A DNA stretch of 64,000 nt, taken from NCBI GenBank assembly GCA_964514105.1, contig CAZEPJ010000006.1, positions 1-64,000 on the forward strand, read 5' to 3'. Under the pieces are notes generated by a model that was not told the DNA's origin, did no database searches, and saw only the letters and a list, made by a program, of their open reading frames with translations. Shown piece by piece: positions 46,944 through 55,124 of the stretch; positions within the stretch are counted from its first letter, which is position 1, and every line of letters starts with the position of its first letter. The position numbers and the translations under genes were made by a program. This stretch comes from CAZEPJ01 sp964514105 (GTDB lineage: Bacteria > Desulfobacterota > Desulfocorpusculales > Desulfocorpusculum).

Positions 46944-46972
46944 TTGACAATCGGCGCGATGAAGAATAGGAT
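46944..46972 (+). promoter_or_regulatory. Sigma-70 promoter of the aminotransferase
   Basis: TTGACA at 46944-46949, a 17-bp spacer and TAGGAT at 46967-46972, with transcription expected near 46979. The leader to the ATG at 47106 is about 127 bases and contains the proximal operator. Confidence 0.75.
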
Positions 46973-47000
46973 CTGATCTGAATTTGGGTCTTTTCGATTT

Positions 47001-47012
47001 TTTGGATACAGA
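47001..47012. promoter_or_regulatory. Proximal GntR-type operator A2
   Basis: TTTGGATACAGA shares the nine-base core TTGGATACA with the other three sites, in reverse orientation to A1. It begins 28 bp after the -10 box, the same distance as in the gntR promoter, so a bound repressor would block early elongation or form a loop with A1. Confidence 0.6.
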
Positions 47013-47105
47013 TACGGTTTCGCGGGCGCTTTGCAGGAATCCGAGCGCCCGGCCCCATCCTTCCGCCGGAACCCGGGGGATGCGAGTTGGAAGGAGGGTG
47101 AGTTC

Positions 47106-48272
47106 ATGGCCTACCCCAGCGGTCGGCATTTCCTTCAGATCCCGGGGCCGACCAACGTCCCGGAACGGGTCCTCCGGGCCATGGCGCGGCCCACCGTGGA
47201 CCACCGAGGCCCCGAGTTCTCGCGTCTCGCCATGGAAGCCCTGGGCGGTCTCCAGCGCATCTGCGCCACGAGCGGGCCCGTTGTCGTCTTCCCCTCCTCG
47301 GGCACGGGGGCATGGGAGGCGGCCTTGGTCAACACCCTCTCGCCGGGAGACCGGGTGCTGATGTTCGAGACCGGGCACTTCGCCACCCTGTGGCGCAACA
47401 TGGCCGTCGCCCTGGGCTTGGAGGTGGATTTCGTCCCCACGGACTGGCGCAGGGGGGTCGATCCGGGCGCCGTTGAAGCCAAGCTCGCCCAGGACAAGGG
47501 GCGCGGCATCCGAGCCGTTGCCGTGGTCCACAACGAGACCTCCACCGGCGCGACCAGTCGCATCCCGGAGATCCGCGAGGCCATGGACCGCGTGGGGCAC
47601 CCCGCGCTGCTCCTCGTGGACACCATCTCGTCTCTGGCCTCCATGGAGTACCGGCACGAGGCGTGGGGAGTGGATGTCACCGTCGGGTGCTCCCAGAAGG
47701 GGCTCATGCTCCCCCCGGGCTTGGGCCTGAACGCCCTGAGCCCCAAGGCCCTCGAAGCCGCCAATGCCGCGCGTCTTCCCAGGTCTTTCTGGGACTGGCA
47801 GCCCATGCTCCGGGACAACCGGGCGGGGTTCTTCCCGTACACCCCGGCCACCAATCTCCTGTTCGGCCTCATAGAGGCCCTCCGGATGCTGGAGGAGGAG
47901 GGGTTGGAGGCGGTATTCGCCCGACATGCCCGGCACGCCGAGGCCACCAGGCGGGCCGTGAGGGCCTGGGGGTTGGAGATCCAGTGCGCGGTCCCGGAGC
48001 AGTACAGCAACTCCCTCACCGGCGTGGTCATGCCTCCGGGGGTGGACGCCGACGCCGTGCGGGGGGTCATGTTGGAGCGCCTGGACCTCTCCCTGGGGAC
48101 CGGGCTTGGCAGGCTCCGGGGCAGGATGTTCCGCATCGGCCATCTGGGGCACTTCAACGACCTGATGCTCGCGGGCACCCTGTGCGGGGTGGAAATGGGG
48201 CTGAAGCTCGCCGGGGTGCCCCATGCGCCGGGGGGCGTGGCGGCGGCCATGGACTTTCTCACCGCGGGCTGA
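47106..48272 (+). CDS. PLP-dependent aminotransferase, serine-glyoxylate/alanine-glyoxylate family
   Basis: A 388-residue class V (fold type I) aminotransferase. It opens with LQIPGPTNVPERVLRAMARP. It has the substrate-side HRGPEF, the PLP region SSGTGAWEAAL, VVHNETSTGATSRI, the aspartate in LLVDTISSLASM, and the Schiff-base lysine K198 in VGCSQKGLMLPPGLG. VHNETSTG and the later FWDW are typical of bacterial serine-glyoxylate aminotransferases. It probably moves an amino group between a small amino acid and glyoxylate or a related 2-oxo acid. The ATG at 47106 has a GGAGG-type site. It is convergent with tctA and is flanked by the operator pair A1/A2. The exact substrate is not predictable. 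Confidence 0.88.
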   Translation: MAYPSGRHFLQIPGPTNVPERVLRAMARPTVDHRGPEFSRLAMEALGGLQRICATSGPVVVFPSSGTGAWEAALVNTLSPGDRVLMFETGHFATLWRNMAVALGLEVDFVPTDWRRGVDPGAVEAKLAQDKGRGIRAVAVVHNETSTGATSRIPEIREAMDRVGHPALLLVDTISSLASMEYRHEAWGVDVTVGCSQKGLMLPPGLGLNALSPKALEAANAARLPRSFWDWQPMLRDNRAGFFPYTPATNLLFGLIEALRMLEEEGLEAVFARHARHAEATRRAVRAWGLEIQCAVPEQYSNSLTGVVMPPGVDADAVRGVMLERLDLSLGTGLGRLRGRMFRIGHLGHFNDLMLAGTLCGVEMGLKLAGVPHAPGGVAAAMDFLTAG

Positions 48273-48286
48273 TCCGGCCGGGGCGC

Positions 48287-48339
48287 GTCCCGGACGGGAC
48301 CCCCCGGGCCCCCCGCACGCATGCCGCCCGGGAGGCGGC
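48287..48339. terminator. Two stem-loops between convergent aminotransferase and tctA genes
   Basis: GTCCC/GGGAC (48287-48300) and GCCGCC/GGCGGC (48323-48339) form short perfect hairpins in the 78-bp gap where the two transcripts meet. No T-tract follows on either strand, so rho-independent termination is doubtful, but the position suits bidirectional stopping or RNA end protection. Confidence 0.3.
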
Positions 48340-48350
48340 CTTGCTCCCGC

Positions 48351-49877
48351 TCAGAGCGGTTCCACGTTCAAGCCGACGCCCCGCCTGCCTGCCCTGCGCA
48401 TCCCCCAGCGGATCAGGGGAGTGAGGTACCCCAGCAGGGCGAGGCTCAGGAAGACCACGCAGATGGGCCGCTCGAAGAAGATGGAGAGGCTCCCGCCGGA
48501 GATGGTCAGGGCCTGGCGCAGGGAGTTCTCCGCCAACCTGCCCAGGACCAGCCCCAGGACCAGGGGCACGATGGGGTACTTGAGCTTGGTCATGAGATAG
48601 CCCAGGACCCCAAAGCCCACCATCATCCATACGTCGAAGAGGTTGTTGTTGACCGTGAAGGCGCCCACAGCGGCGAAGATCAAGATGAAATTCAACAGGA
48701 TGGTGTACGGGACGCGCAGGACCATCACGAAGAACGGGATGAGGAAGATGTTCATCAGGACCAGGATGAGATTGCCGATGAACTTGCTGGCGATGAGCCC
48801 CCAGACCAGGTCGGCGTTGTTCTGAAACAGCAGGGGTCCCGGCCGGATCCCCCACATCATGAAGCCCGCCAGCATGACCGCCGTAGTGGGCGACCCTGGG
48901 ATCCCCAGGGCCAGCAGCGGGGCGAAGCCGCTGATGGAGGCCGCGTTGTTGGCTGCCTCCGGGGCTGCCACCCCCTCGATGGCCCCTTTGCCGAATCGCT
49001 CCGGGCGCTTGGACGAGCGCTTCTCGGCCAGATAGGCGAGGAACGAGGCCGTCGTGATCCCCCCCGCGGGGATGATCCCCACGAAGAACCCGATCACCCC
49101 GCCGCGCAGGATCGCCCAGCGCGACGCGATCCAGTCGGCCTTGGTGAGAAACACGTCCTTCAGCTGGATCTTCTCCCGGACCACGCCGCCCTCCTCCGGC
49201 GTCTCCAGGCTGTTGAAGATCTCGGCCAGGCCGAATATGCCGCAGATCACCACCACGAAGTCGATCCCTCCCAGCAGGTGGGGGACGTCGAAGGCGAAGC
49301 GGGGCACCCCGCTCACCACATCCAGGCCGATGGTGGCGATGAGCAGCCCCACCAGGGTGGACAGGACGACCTTCACGGGATCCCCCCCGCCGAACACGGT
49401 GAGGAGGCCGAAGGACATGAGGGCCAGGCCGAAGTACTCGGCGGGCCCGAAACGCAGGGCGAAATCCGCCAAGGCCGGCGCAAAGCACATCAGGAGCACG
49501 ACCGACAGCGTGCCCGCGATCCAGGAGCCGATGGCCGCCACGGAGAGGGCGGCCCCGGCCCGCCCCTTCTGGGCCATGGCATAGCCGTCCAGACACGTCA
49601 TGACCGTCGAGGATTCCCCGGGGACGTTGATCAAGACGGACGTGATGGTGCCGCCGTATGCAACCCCATAGTAGATGCCCGCGAACATGATGATGGCCGA
49701 GGTGGGGTTGACGTGGAAGGTCAGGGGGAGGAGCAAGGCGATGGCGGTGGGGGCCCCGATGCCGGGCAGCACGCCGATCATCTGGCCGAAGAAGACGCCT
49801 GCCAGGCAGTACGCGATGTTGTGGAGGCTCAGGGCGATGCCGAAGCCGGTCATCAGGTTCTGGAGGATGTCGGCCAT
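48351..49877 (-). CDS. tctA: Tripartite tricarboxylate transporter, large membrane subunit TctA
   Basis: Main permease of a TTT-family carboxylate importer driven by an ion gradient. The 508-residue protein has about eleven to twelve transmembrane helices. It has the duplicated family motif: VLPGIGAPTAIALLLPLTF near residue 40 and the counterpart GIIPAGGITTASFLAYLAEKR near 330. GVAYGGTITSVLINVPGESST is also typical. It is the last gene of the operon and follows tctB by ten bases. The solute is set by TctC; TTT systems carry di- and tricarboxylates, among others. Confidence 0.93.
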   Translation of the reverse strand: MADILQNLMTGFGIALSLHNIAYCLAGVFFGQMIGVLPGIGAPTAIALLLPLTFHVNPTSAIIMFAGIYYGVAYGGTITSVLINVPGESSTVMTCLDGYAMAQKGRAGAALSVAAIGSWIAGTLSVVLLMCFAPALADFALRFGPAEYFGLALMSFGLLTVFGGGDPVKVVLSTLVGLLIATIGLDVVSGVPRFAFDVPHLLGGIDFVVVICGIFGLAEIFNSLETPEEGGVVREKIQLKDVFLTKADWIASRWAILRGGVIGFFVGIIPAGGITTASFLAYLAEKRSSKRPERFGKGAIEGVAAPEAANNAASISGFAPLLALGIPGSPTTAVMLAGFMMWGIRPGPLLFQNNADLVWGLIASKFIGNLILVLMNIFLIPFFVMVLRVPYTILLNFILIFAAVGAFTVNNNLFDVWMMVGFGVLGYLMTKLKYPIVPLVLGLVLGRLAENSLRQALTISGGSLSIFFERPICVVFLSLALLGYLTPLIRWGMRRAGRRGVGLNVEPL

Positions 49878-49887
49878 GGGGCCTCCT

Positions 49888-50334
49888 TCACCAGCCCAGC
49901 ATTCCCTGGGGAATGGGGATCGTCAGCCAATCCCCGAACACGTAGTGTATCCCGACGATCACGGCCGCCGTCACCACAAAGCATTGGATCCAGCCGTGAT
50001 TCCCCAGCGTCCGCATGGTCAGCCCGGTCAGAAGCCCCAGGCCCACGGAGAACCCCAGAACGGGAAAGAGGAGAAACCCCGGGATGATCAGGGCCAGGAA
50101 CTTGGCCCCCGCCACGGTCCCGGGCCCGAAGAACCGCCCGCTCCTGTCGCGCTTGCGGAGCACCTGTGCGAACAGCACGATGCCGCACAGGGAGATCCCG
50201 TACCCCAGCAGCCTGGGGAGGAACCCCGGCCCGGGGCCGTATTGGGAGAAATAGTCAAGCCCCCACGAAAAGACGACGGCGCCCGCCCCCAGGGCCATCA
50301 CCAAAATGGCAGCGATCAGTTCGCCCAGCCACAT
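49888..50334 (-). CDS. tctB: Tripartite tricarboxylate transporter, small membrane subunit TctB
   Basis: A 148-residue small subunit with four predicted transmembrane helices (about 5-27, 38-58, 85-110 and 120-138). It has little sequence conservation beyond GPGFLPRLLGYGISLCGIVL, which is typical of the family. It pairs with TctA to form the membrane complex. It lies between tctC and tctA, the usual order. The 79 bp to tctC is short enough for one transcript. Confidence 0.9.
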   Translation of the reverse strand: MWLGELIAAILVMALGAGAVVFSWGLDYFSQYGPGPGFLPRLLGYGISLCGIVLFAQVLRKRDRSGRFFGPGTVAGAKFLALIIPGFLLFPVLGFSVGLGLLTGLTMRTLGNHGWIQCFVVTAAVIVGIHYVFGDWLTIPIPQGMLGW

Positions 50335-50413
50335 GCTCGCCCCTCGCGTGGCACCCGGCGGGACCCCGCCCCCTCCATGGGGCAGAGGCCGGAGGCCCCG
50401 CCTTCGGCCTCGA

Positions 50414-51418
50414 CTACTTGATCAGGCCCAGTTCGGTGAGGATCCCCTTGAACGTGGTCTCGCTTTCCGCGACCATGGCGGCGAACTCCTTGCTGCTCAG
50501 CCATGCAGGGGCCAGCATGTACTTGTCCAGATACTCGCTCTTGAACCGGGGCGACTCGAACATCTTCTTGAACATCCCCTCGTAATACGAGGCCGCCTCG
50601 GGGGGAATTCCGGGCGGGGCTGCGATCCCCCGGAAGAACTTGAAGGTCACGTTGAACCCCTTTTCTTTGAAGGTGGGGACGTCCTTGAAGCCATCGGAGC
50701 GGCTCTCCCGGGCCACCGCCACGGGACGGACCATCTTGGCATCGTACTGGGGGACGAACTCGCTCGGGTTGGCCCAGATCATCTCCACGTGCCCCCCCAG
50801 CAGGGCCGTGATGCACTCCCCTCCGCTGTTGAAGGGCACGTACCGAAGCTTGATGCCCGCGGCCCTTTCCATCAGCCGGTTGCACATCTGGTCTTCCTGC
50901 CCCGTCGCCGTGCCGCCGATGGTCATGGCGCCGTCCTTCTCCTTGGCCTTGGCAATGATCTCCTCCACGGTCTTCAGAGGGGAGTCCGCCTTCACCACGA
51001 TGAACTGATCGTCGTTGGCCAGTCCGCAGATCATGGTGAGATCCCGGTACGTGGCCGCGGCCTTCCCCGCAGTCAACGGGGCCGCCACCTGGCCGGAGAT
51101 GAACGTGTGGAGCATGAGGGCGTTTCCCTTGGCCTGGGCCACGCTGGTGGTCCCGATGGTGCTCCCGCCGCCGGCCTGGTTGTTGACGATGATCGGCACA
51201 GGGCACAGGTTCTCCTCCTTGATGATGTTCACCATGGTCCTGGCGAATACGTCGCTTCCCCCCCCGGGGGCGTACGGGACCACGAACTGGATGGGCTTGT
51301 CCGGCTTCCACTGGGCCGCCGCCGGGGTCGCCTGACCCGCGGCAAGGACCCACAGGCCGGCCGCCACCACAGACCCGACCCGGAAGAGAGACCGTACAGC
51401 CGTTCTCGTCGCTTCCAT
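50414..51418 (-). CDS. tctC: Tripartite tricarboxylate transporter, periplasmic binding protein TctC
   Basis: A 334-residue extracytoplasmic solute receptor of the Bug/TctC family. It has a Sec signal peptide (about 1-36, ending TPAAAQ). The family's KPIQFVVPYAPGGGSDVFART and NNQAGGGSTIGT line the carboxylate site. DVPTFKEKGFNVTFKFFRGIAAP is also typical. Ligands for such proteins range from citrate and glutarate to nicotinate and phthalate, so the solute cannot be read from sequence. It is preceded by the CooS-like gene at 33 bp, linking import to the redox genes. Confidence 0.92.
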   Translation of the reverse strand: MEATRTAVRSLFRVGSVVAAGLWVLAAGQATPAAAQWKPDKPIQFVVPYAPGGGSDVFARTMVNIIKEENLCPVPIIVNNQAGGGSTIGTTSVAQAKGNALMLHTFISGQVAAPLTAGKAAATYRDLTMICGLANDDQFIVVKADSPLKTVEEIIAKAKEKDGAMTIGGTATGQEDQMCNRLMERAAGIKLRYVPFNSGGECITALLGGHVEMIWANPSEFVPQYDAKMVRPVAVARESRSDGFKDVPTFKEKGFNVTFKFFRGIAAPPGIPPEAASYYEGMFKKMFESPRFKSEYLDKYMLAPAWLSSKEFAAMVAESETTFKGILTELGLIK

Positions 51419-51451
51419 GTCTGCCCTCCTTGACTCATGATAGGGTTCTTG

Positions 51452-53176
51452 TCACTCCCAGGACTTGCCGGACATCCCGGGACCCGCGTATCCGGCCAGG
51501 GCCCGCATCACGGTTCGGGCCTTGGTCAGGGCGTCCGTCTTTCTGTCGGTGGACACGTGCAGCCCGGCCCCGAATGTCTCGGCCAGGAAGCCCGACAGGG
51601 CCGCGACGACCTCGGGGCTCCCCACCACCGGGAGGCCGGGCCAGAAATAGGTGGAGACGCCCATGGCCACTGCCGCCAGGGCATCGGCCACCTCGCCGCT
51701 CCGATTGGCCTCGCAGAAGACCGCCATCACGGGCAGCGCCTTTAACGGTTTGCGGGCGGCCTCGCTCAGGGCCGCGAGAAAAGCTGCACCCCCACCATTC
51801 TCACCGCTCCCCAGGTCCAGGACGGCCGGAACGCCCTTGCCCAGCGAGCCCAGTACCGCCTCCAGGGCCGCCCCGCAGTGCCTGCTGCGCTCCGCCGGGT
51901 TCAGGAGGCCGTACTTGCCGAGCCCCACGCTGGCCTCCCCGGTGGAAAGGCACAGGACATCGCCCTTGAGCAGCTCCGTGGCCATGGCGAGCATCTCGTT
52001 GTCCTGGGGCAACTTGACGTTGTTGCTTCCGCCCAGGAGGACGACCCCCTTGATCTTCCCCGCCCTGAGGGCCTTGGCGATCTTGGCCCCGTCCAGGCTC
52101 TCCGCCGAGAACCCCATGACGGCGGGCGCCATGGCCTCGGGGACGTCCCTGGGGATCCTCCGTCGGAGGTCGTGGGCCCGCCCGGCCTTCTCCACGATAC
52201 CCCTGGCCAGGGCCTCCAGGCTTTTCTCCGGCATCAATCCTTCGGTCTCCACCACCTGCACCTGCCAGTCCTTGGCCAGCCGGGCCAGGGAAGGATTCAC
52301 GAACTGATCCGCGGCCACCAGCACGTCCACGGCACCGGTCAAAAGGGCGATCTCCTGGGATCCGTAGTTGGTCACCGGGGCGAACGAGAACGGGGGGATC
52401 AAGGGGTCCGTGCACAGGCCCAGGACGCGGACCCTCTTCTTGTCGGCCTCGAGGGCGACTTGCTGTTTGAGGACCGGTGAGACGCGGCCTGCCAGGAGGA
52501 TGGTGGGGACGTCGCCCGCCAGGAGCCCCAGCCCCACGCTCAACGCGGTCGGCTTCACATCCCCGAACACGGCCCGCTTCAGTTCTCCCTGCAGCCGCTG
52601 GGCCATGCTCCCCAAGAGGGCGGCCTTCACGGCCCACAGCAGGGTCTCTCCGACCCCCGTCATCCCCCCCTCCACCTTCTGAGCCGCCTTGAACAGATCC
52701 CGGCCCAATCCCTCCGGGCACACCCCAGCGGCGCGCCACGCCTCGACCATGGCCTTGGGAAACAGCTTGAGGAGTTTGGCGTTCCCGTCGGTGAGAAGTC
52801 GCGCCAGGTCCGCGGCAGCCTGATCGGCCCGCCCTTTTCTCTTGGGTTTCATCTGCCCCGTGGTCACGACCCGGGCGAGGTCGCTGACCTGGTCCAGTGC
52901 GGCCAGGGTTCCCTTGACCGCCAGCCGCAGCAGGGTCTGGGCCGCGAGGATGTCCTTGTCCTTTCCGCAGACTCCCTTCTTGTCCGCGTCCTTGAAGGGA
53001 TGGGCGATGCAAGGTCCCTGGAGGCAGTCGCGGCAGCTCAGCCCCGCCTCGCAGAACCCGCATTCCGGAAGCTGGGCCTCGAATCGATCCCAGATCAGGG
53101 CGTGGCCCTCCTCCGCGGCCCTGGGCAGGAAATGCTCCACGCTCGTGTCCAAGCTCTTTTTCTGGATGAACTCCAT
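51452..53176 (-). CDS. CooS-like carbon monoxide dehydrogenase homologue lacking C-cluster ligands
   Basis: A 574-residue homologue of the Ni-CO dehydrogenase catalytic subunit (CooS). The N-terminal Fe-S part is intact: C48, C51, C56 and C70 for the B-cluster, and C39 with C42 as a CX2C version of the D-cluster. By family alignment from memory, the Ni-Fe-S (C-cluster) ligands are nearly all gone. The usual cysteines fall on F292 (ADQFVNPS), S384 (GGSNNVK), E414 (STGEAS) and G458 (LGSGENG), and the histidine position has become AGRVSP. Only C255 may remain. CO oxidation is therefore unlikely. The fold still continues to the end (FWPGLPVVGSPEVV). The ATG at 53176 has a GGAAAGGAGAG site. It sits with CooF-like and flavin oxidoreductase genes. 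Confidence 0.82.
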   Translation of the reverse strand: MEFIQKKSLDTSVEHFLPRAAEEGHALIWDRFEAQLPECGFCEAGLSCRDCLQGPCIAHPFKDADKKGVCGKDKDILAAQTLLRLAVKGTLAALDQVSDLARVVTTGQMKPKRKGRADQAAADLARLLTDGNAKLLKLFPKAMVEAWRAAGVCPEGLGRDLFKAAQKVEGGMTGVGETLLWAVKAALLGSMAQRLQGELKRAVFGDVKPTALSVGLGLLAGDVPTILLAGRVSPVLKQQVALEADKKRVRVLGLCTDPLIPPFSFAPVTNYGSQEIALLTGAVDVLVAADQFVNPSLARLAKDWQVQVVETEGLMPEKSLEALARGIVEKAGRAHDLRRRIPRDVPEAMAPAVMGFSAESLDGAKIAKALRAGKIKGVVLLGGSNNVKLPQDNEMLAMATELLKGDVLCLSTGEASVGLGKYGLLNPAERSRHCGAALEAVLGSLGKGVPAVLDLGSGENGGGAAFLAALSEAARKPLKALPVMAVFCEANRSGEVADALAAVAMGVSTYFWPGLPVVGSPEVVAALSGFLAETFGAGLHVSTDRKTDALTKARTVMRALAGYAGPGMSGKSWE

Positions 53177-53265
53177 CTCGCTCTCCTTTCCGGCGCGTAT
53201 GGTCTCCTCGACTGGCGGGGCAGGCGCCCTGGATCGGCCGCCGTCTGGGTTCCGCAGGCGCTCCG

Positions 53266-53718
53266 TCAGAACGCCTTCTTCCGGTAGTCCTTTCGCTGGA
53301 CCACGGAGATGGCCTGGGTGGGACACACCTCCGCGCAGATGGGATACCCCATGTTGCGGCACCGATCGCACTTGACGGCGAGCTTCAATGCGGAAGAGGG
53401 ATTGATGATGCCGAAGGGGCAAACCATGACGCACATCCAACAGGCGATGCACGTGGGCTCGTGGACGTACACGAGCCCGGTCTCCGGGTCCCGGCGCATG
53501 GTCCCGTTGGGACAGGCCTCCAGGCACGGCGCGTTCTCGCAGTGCCGACACTGCAGCGCCAGGTTCCCGCCCTCCACAAAGACGCGCGGCATGGGTTGCG
53601 GCGTTTCGTTGATGGCCTGGTACAGCTCCTTGGACACGGAGGCGATCTCCGTCGCGCACCACAGCTCGCACTGGTGGCAACCCGTGCACCTCGACTTGTC
53701 GACCATCAGAACGTTCAC
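53266..53718 (-). CDS. CooF/HycB-like four-cluster ferredoxin subunit
   Basis: A 150-residue electron-transfer protein with sixteen cysteines in four [4Fe-4S] motifs: C11/14/17/21, C57/60/65/69, C90/93/96/100 and C117/120/128/132. The layout CTGCHQCELWC ... CRHCENAPCLEACP ... CIACWMCVMVCP ... CDRCRNMGYPICAEVCP matches CooF, which carries electrons from CooS to a partner enzyme. No signal peptide is seen, so it is cytosolic. It starts at a GTG with a GAGGAGG site. It lies between the flavin oxidoreductase and CooS-like genes and probably wires them together. Confidence 0.88.
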   Translation of the reverse strand: MNVLMVDKSRCTGCHQCELWCATEIASVSKELYQAINETPQPMPRVFVEGGNLALQCRHCENAPCLEACPNGTMRRDPETGLVYVHEPTCIACWMCVMVCPFGIINPSSALKLAVKCDRCRNMGYPICAEVCPTQAISVVQRKDYRKKAF

Positions 53719-53765
53719 CTTGACCTCCTCAAGGGGCGCCCGCGGGCGGCCGGCGGGGACCGGGG

Positions 53766-55076
53766 TCAGACCCCCGTGTCCATGAGTTCCTTGTACTCGG
53801 GTTCCGGGAATCGATCCGCGTTGCGCCGGATCAGGGGCAGGATGTCCAGAAAGCTCAGTCGCTCGCCCATGAGCACGGGCACGAAATCGCTCACGTCCAC
53901 CTGACGCTGCAGCAACATGGAGAAGAGGCCGGCCTTCTGGGTGCGCCCCACCAGGATGGCCCCGATGATGCGCCCGTTGCGCAGGACCAGCTTCCGATAG
54001 ATCTCCCGGGTCCGGCGCTTGATCTCCCGGATGTCGTCTCCCGGCTGTGCGTTGACGTGGTCGTCCGCCCGGGTGACGCCCATGGAGATGGCCGGAATGC
54101 CGATGAAATTGCCGATGGAGTTCCGACGGTACGAGCCGCCGTAGGCGACCCGCCGCCCTCCCATGTTGAGGCCGGCCACGCGACCCTGCTCAGCGGCGCA
54201 GGGCCAGATGGCGTTGAGGAAGGGACGGTCTCGGGCGATGTCATGGGTTTCGGCCACATCCCCTGCGGCATAGATGTCCTTGGCGCTGGTCATCATGCGC
54301 TCGTTGACCCGGATCCCGCCCATGGCCCCCATCTCCAGGCCCGCCGCCTCAGCCAGCTCGGCCGCGGGCTTGACGCCCACGGCCACCACCACCATGTCGC
54401 ACGCGATGGTGCCTGCGTCGGTCTCCACCCCCGTGACGTGCCCGTTGCCCGTGAAGCGGACAGCCCGTTCCGCCGTCCGCACGCGGACCCCCATCTCCCC
54501 GATGCGCCGCTCGACAATGGCCGCCGCATCGGCGTCGAAGACCGTGGGGAGCACGTGGCCCATCTGCTCCAAGAGGACGACCTCCTCGAGGCCGCGGCGT
54601 CTGAGGCTGATGGCCGCCTCCACCCCGATGCTCCCCGCCCCGATGACCACGGCCCGGGTGGCCTTCATCCGATAAATCCGCTCGGCATCGGCCATGGTCT
54701 TCAGCGGCGAGATCCCCTTCTTGTCGACCCCCGGGATCTTGGGCAGGATGGGATGTCCTCCCGTGGCCAGGAGGAGTTTGTCGAAAGGGTAGGTCTTCCC
54801 GTCGGCGGCCACGGCGCACCGGCACTGCGGTCGGATCGCCTCCACCCGCACCCCCAGGTGGGCCGTCACGTTGTGGATCTCGAAGAAGTCGGCCGACCGG
54901 AAGTTGAGCAGCGGCTTGGAGAGCTCCTCGGCCACGTAGTAGGGAAGGAGAACCCGGGAGAACAGGGGGGTCTCCTCGTCGCTGAACAGGTCGATTTCGC
55001 ACTGCCTGTCCAGCGTTCGAATGGCCTCCACGGCGCTGATGGCCGCGGCGCTTCCACCCACGATCACGTGTCGCAT
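53766..55076 (-). CDS. NAD(P)/FAD-dependent oxidoreductase (CODH-associated FNOR type)
   Basis: A 436-residue pyridine nucleotide-disulfide-fold flavoprotein without the redox disulfide. FAD-binding is by VIVGGSAAAISAVEAIR and the second motif IYAAGDVAE. NAD(P)-binding is by VVIGAGSIGVEAAISL. LFSRVLLPYYVAEEL and FIGIPAISMGV are found in NADH-oxidase/rubredoxin-reductase relatives and in the flavin oxidoreductases encoded beside CooS-CooF in several anaerobes. It likely exchanges electrons between NAD(P)H and the CooF-like protein. I start at the second of two adjacent ATGs, six bases after GGAG. Confidence 0.88.
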   Translation of the reverse strand: MRHVIVGGSAAAISAVEAIRTLDRQCEIDLFSDEETPLFSRVLLPYYVAEELSKPLLNFRSADFFEIHNVTAHLGVRVEAIRPQCRCAVAADGKTYPFDKLLLATGGHPILPKIPGVDKKGISPLKTMADAERIYRMKATRAVVIGAGSIGVEAAISLRRRGLEEVVLLEQMGHVLPTVFDADAAAIVERRIGEMGVRVRTAERAVRFTGNGHVTGVETDAGTIACDMVVVAVGVKPAAELAEAAGLEMGAMGGIRVNERMMTSAKDIYAAGDVAETHDIARDRPFLNAIWPCAAEQGRVAGLNMGGRRVAYGGSYRRNSIGNFIGIPAISMGVTRADDHVNAQPGDDIREIKRRTREIYRKLVLRNGRIIGAILVGRTQKAGLFSMLLQRQVDVSDFVPVLMGERLSFLDILPLIRRNADRFPEPEYKELMDTGV

Positions 55077-55124
55077 CATCGTCTCCTTCCTCAGCTGGCC
55101 CCGGCTCCGCACCCGGCGCGGCCG

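Larger units (their letters stand above)
46467..47105. other. Intergenic region of 639 bp between rubrerythrin and the aminotransferase
   Basis: No gene is supported in this interval. It holds the rubrerythrin leader with a palindrome (46499-46512) and a possible promoter (46530-46558), then the distal operator (46815-46826), a strong promoter (46944-46972) and the proximal operator (47001-47012) of the plus-strand aminotransferase. The stretch 46905-47010 is clearly more AT-rich than its surroundings. Several short open frames here lack ribosome sites and family resemblance. Confidence 0.7.

Noticed and set aside
46648..47058. Small open frames between rubrerythrin and the aminotransferase
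   Set aside because: They have no ribosome sites, run through promoter and operator sequence, and show no family resemblance.
51452..53176. Calling this gene a functional CO dehydrogenase
   Set aside because: The Fe-S relay part matches, but nearly all C-cluster ligand positions are substituted, so CO oxidation is not supported.
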